From Peptococcaceae bacterium (GTDB taxonomy: Bacteria > Bacillota > Peptococcia > Peptococcales > Peptococcaceae), in contig JAFNVD010000044.1 of NCBI GenBank assembly GCA_017383785.1, positions 1 to 16,441 of the forward strand: a DNA stretch of 16,441 bases, written 5' to 3'. Positions 14,432-16,441 of this stretch are shown here, piece by piece. The stretch's first letter is position 1; each line of letters begins with the position of its first letter. A program made the translations under genes and the position numbers. A model generated the notes under the pieces. The model searched no databases. It saw nothing but the letters and a program-made list of their open reading frames with translations, and was not told the DNA's origin.

Positions 14432-15658
14432 TTATTTATTGTTAGATAATTTACCATTTGTCCATTTGGTAACGCACAGAGCACCTGCGATGTCACCGGT
14501 GATGTTCATTGTGGTACGACCCATGTCAAACAGACGGTCTACAGCAATGATTAAGCCGATATAGTCAACAGGAATACCTACAGTACCCAGTACCATGGTC
14601 AACATGATTACGCCGGCACCAGGAGTACCTGCGGTACCGATAGCAGACAGAGTAGCAATTGCTACTACCATAATCAGCTGAGTTAATGTCAACTGTACAC
14701 CTGCGCAAGTAGCTAAGAATACAGTTGCTACGCACATGTAGATTGCTGTACCATCCATGTGTACAGTAGCGCCTAATGGCAGTACGAAAGAGGAAATATC
14801 TTTGTCAGCACCCATATTGTCTGCACATTCTTTGGATACAGGCAGTGTTGCTGTACTAGATGCAGAAGTAAATGCGAAAATCATCGCAGGTACAGCACCT
14901 TTAAAGAATGCAACAGGGCTCAATCCTGCAAATGCTTTTGCAGAGAAAGAATACACAATGATTGCATGCAGGAAATAACCAACATACGCACACAGTAATA
15001 CCAGTGCCAGAGAACCCAGAATAGATGCACCCTGAGTAGCTGTTACCCATGCCATGTAAGTGAATACACCGATTGGAGACAGACTGATAATGAATGCCAT
15101 CAGCTGTTCGATAACTGCATAAGCGGAATCAACGAAATCACGGCACATCTGAGATTTTTCGCCTGCAGCCAACATAGCACCACCTAAGAACAGTGCAATT
15201 ACGATAACCTGCAGCATGTTTGCGTTTACAAATGCGCTCCACATGTTGGTAGGGAAAATACCAATCAGTACGCTCATAAAGCCGTCAAACTGTTTTGCAG
15301 TATAAGTAGTGTCGCCTAATGTCAGATTTGGGAACAGGTCTAATGCCAAGAATACATTTGCCAGTACCAAACCGATAATACAAGCTACTGCAGTAGTACC
15401 CATAAAGTACCCAACAGTTTTACCACCTACAGTACCAACTTTTTTCAAGTCACCCATCGCCAAAATCCCCTGGATCATAGACAACAGTACTACAGGAACT
15501 ACGATAAATTTCAGCAAGTTTACAAAAATATCACCGAATGGTTTCAGGAAGTTTTTTGTAAAATCTTGTGTCTGGGTGAAATAACATACCAAACCCACAA
15601 CTACCCCCAGGATTAACGCAATGATAATCTGCTGAGGTAAACTCAATTTTTTCTTCAT
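14432..15658 (-). CDS. Dicarboxylate/amino acid:cation symporter (DAACS/SDF family)
   Basis: A 408-residue polytopic membrane carrier of the glutamate/dicarboxylate symporter family (GltP/GltT/DctA type), driven by Na+ or H+. Signatures are the serine-rich hairpin 1 (AFTSASSTATLPVS, 262-275), HMDGTAIY (300-307, the variant of NMDGT that forms the cation site), hairpin 2 (AIGTAGTPGAGV, 339-350) and the last helix VDRLFDMGRTTMNITGD (373-389). In that helix R381 corresponds to the arginine that binds the side-chain carboxylate in Glt(Ph), and N385 and D378 are also kept. This points to an acidic substrate (glutamate, aspartate or a C4-dicarboxylate) rather than a neutral one. The ATG at 15658 follows AAAGGAG (15672-15666). 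Codon choice looks more restricted than in the DUF881 cassette, as in well-expressed genes. Confidence 0.93.
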   Translation of the reverse strand: MKKKLSLPQQIIIALILGVVVGLVCYFTQTQDFTKNFLKPFGDIFVNLLKFIVVPVVLLSMIQGILAMGDLKKVGTVGGKTVGYFMGTTAVACIIGLVLANVFLALDLFPNLTLGDTTYTAKQFDGFMSVLIGIFPTNMWSAFVNANMLQVIVIALFLGGAMLAAGEKSQMCRDFVDSAYAVIEQLMAFIISLSPIGVFTYMAWVTATQGASILGSLALVLLCAYVGYFLHAIIVYSFSAKAFAGLSPVAFFKGAVPAMIFAFTSASSTATLPVSKECADNMGADKDISSFVLPLGATVHMDGTAIYMCVATVFLATCAGVQLTLTQLIMVVAIATLSAIGTAGTPGAGVIMLTMVLGTVGIPVDYIGLIIAVDRLFDMGRTTMNITGDIAGALCVTKWTNGKLSNNK

Positions 15659-15699
15659 ACTAGAACTCCTTTTCTAAGTATTATAAATTCGACTTGTTA

Positions 15700-15728
15700 A
15701 TTTTAGCGTATTTCTGTGCATTTTGCAA
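15700..15728 (-). promoter_or_regulatory. Probable promoter of the symporter gene
   Basis: On the minus strand TTGCAA (15728-15723, four of six consensus bases) and TAAAAT (15705-15700, five of six) are 17 bp apart. The predicted start lies about 35 nt before the ATG. A perfect TATAAT (15685-15680) nearer the gene lacks a well-placed -35 box and is a weaker alternative. Confidence 0.5.
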
Positions 15729-15839
15729 GGACTTTATCAATAATTCCTACAATTCTGACTATTAAATATTAAGTTTTTCAAATAATAATGCACACAAAAA
15801 GTAAATTAGTATGGACTTTTTAAACATCCTCTAAAACTC

Positions 15840-15877
15840 AAAAAAGCTGCATCGAGATTACCCTCGATGCAGCTTTT
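15840..15877. terminator. Strong intrinsic terminator downstream of the ABC binding-protein gene
   Basis: A perfect 15-bp stem pairs 15842-15856 (AAAAGCTGCATCGAG) with 15863-15877 (CTCGATGCAGCTTTT) around the loop ATTACC. On the minus strand the stem ends in six T. It lies just after the binding-protein stop at 15896. It separates that gene from the symporter gene, which therefore needs its own promoter. Confidence 0.9.
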
Positions 15878-15895
15878 ATCATACATTTGTAGTTA

Positions 15896-16441
15896 TTATT
15901 CAGCTACAGAATATTTGTCAGCCAGTTCAGCAACTGTGCCTTCTTCTAACAGTTTCTGTACAGAAGCGTTGATTTTGTTCAGCAGTTCTGTATTGCCTTT
16001 TTTCACTGCAATTGCATATTCTTCAGATGCAAATGCTTCAGAGTCTTCAACAATTTTCAGACCTTCGTTGTCGGATACATATTTGCTTGCAGTAGCAGAG
16101 TCGATTACTACTACATCAGCTTTGCCGTTTACCAGTTCCATAACTGCGTCAGTACCTTTTTTGAAGGATGTGTAGTTGTAACCCATATCTTTTACGCAAA
16201 TTTCACCGGTGTAGCCCTGAATAACTGCGATTGTTTTGTCAGCCATATCTGTAGCTTTTGCAATTGCAGAATCTTCTTTCACAATCATAACCTGAGTAGC
16301 CAGGTAGTAAGGTGTGGAGAAATCTACTGCTTCCAATCTTTCTTCAGTTACAGTCATACCAGCGATAACTGCATCAACCTGACCGTTTTCCAGAGCGATC
16401 AGCAGAGAGTCAAATTCCATGTTTGCGATTTCTGCAACCAT
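15896..16441 (-). CDS. Amino acid ABC transporter substrate-binding protein, 5' end cut off by window edge
   Basis: The last 181 residues of an SBP_bac_3 (family 3) periplasmic-type binding protein that delivers an amino acid to an ABC importer. Family segments are MEFDSLLIALENGQVDAVIA, TVTEERLEAVDFSTPYY, KTIAVIQGYTGE and EEYAIAVKKGNTELL, ending in the usual C-terminal helix (LLEEGTVAELADKY). The signal or lipoprotein peptide and first lobe lie beyond the right edge. The Met at the edge is internal (family sequences have an EI.NM.FD-like segment here), not a start. The ligand cannot be read from this part. Codon use is strongly biased (CTG, GTA, GCT, GAA), suggesting high expression. It is the last gene of its unit, followed by the strong hairpin. 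Confidence 0.92.
   Translation of the reverse strand: MVAEIANMEFDSLLIALENGQVDAVIAGMTVTEERLEAVDFSTPYYLATQVMIVKEDSAIAKATDMADKTIAVIQGYTGEICVKDMGYNYTSFKKGTDAVMELVNGKADVVVIDSATASKYVSDNEGLKIVEDSEAFASEEYAIAVKKGNTELLNKINASVQKLLEEGTVAELADKYSVAE

Noticed and set aside
14355..14564. 69-codon plus-strand frame after the second DUF881 gene
   Set aside because: It starts just ahead of the strong terminator hairpin, reads through it, and is antisense to the end of the symporter gene.

Overview
The window is a gene-dense chromosomal stretch (about 45% G+C by eye) from a Firmicutes bacterium. Supporting evidence: strong AGGAGG-type ribosome sites, a spore-germination protease (gpr) fragment, the cdaA-ybbR(cdaR)-glmM block, the acpS-nnr-alr-mazF order, and a DUF881/Sbp cluster. 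Gene content and base composition would fit the Negativicutes (for example the Phascolarctobacterium/Acidaminococcus side) at least as well as the Clostridia. That finer placement is a guess.

Layout. Positions 1-819 (+) hold the 3' part of gpr, which meets a convergent DUF5662 gene (820-1356, -) with no gap. A small thioredoxin-like gene follows (1550-1876, +). It is closed by a long imperfect palindrome that also ends the leftward operon. From 12067 down to 1984 nine genes run on the minus strand with overlaps or short gaps: cdaA, ybbR/cdaR, glmM, acpS, nnr, alr, mazF/ndoA, tex and a metal-dependent amidohydrolase. Diverging from cdaA on the plus strand is a three-gene membrane cassette, DUF881-Sbp-DUF881 (12406-14350). 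It ends at a strong bidirectional hairpin shared with a convergent dicarboxylate/glutamate-type Na+ or H+ symporter gene (14432-15658, -). A second strong hairpin and the 3' part of an amino-acid ABC transporter binding-protein gene (15896-16441, -) close the window.

How the genes fit together. CdaA makes c-di-AMP and YbbR/CdaR regulates it. GlmM (GlcN-1-P) and Alr (D-alanine) supply peptidoglycan precursors, AcpS activates acyl carrier protein, and Nnr repairs hydrated NAD(P)H. The operon therefore mixes envelope supply, second-messenger control and housekeeping repair. MazF/NdoA, an mRNA interferase, sits directly behind alr with no room for the usual antitoxin gene. The divergent DUF881-Sbp-DUF881 cassette is of unknown function; related genes are often found near cell-division genes in Firmicutes. 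Its promoter region appears to overlap that of cdaA around a palindrome.

I see no tRNA, rRNA, CRISPR array, insertion sequence or phage gene. Most of the window is recognisable core genome. The less understood parts are the DUF881-Sbp-DUF881 cassette with its shared promoter palindrome, the MazF without a neighbouring antitoxin, and the long palindrome at 1894-1965.
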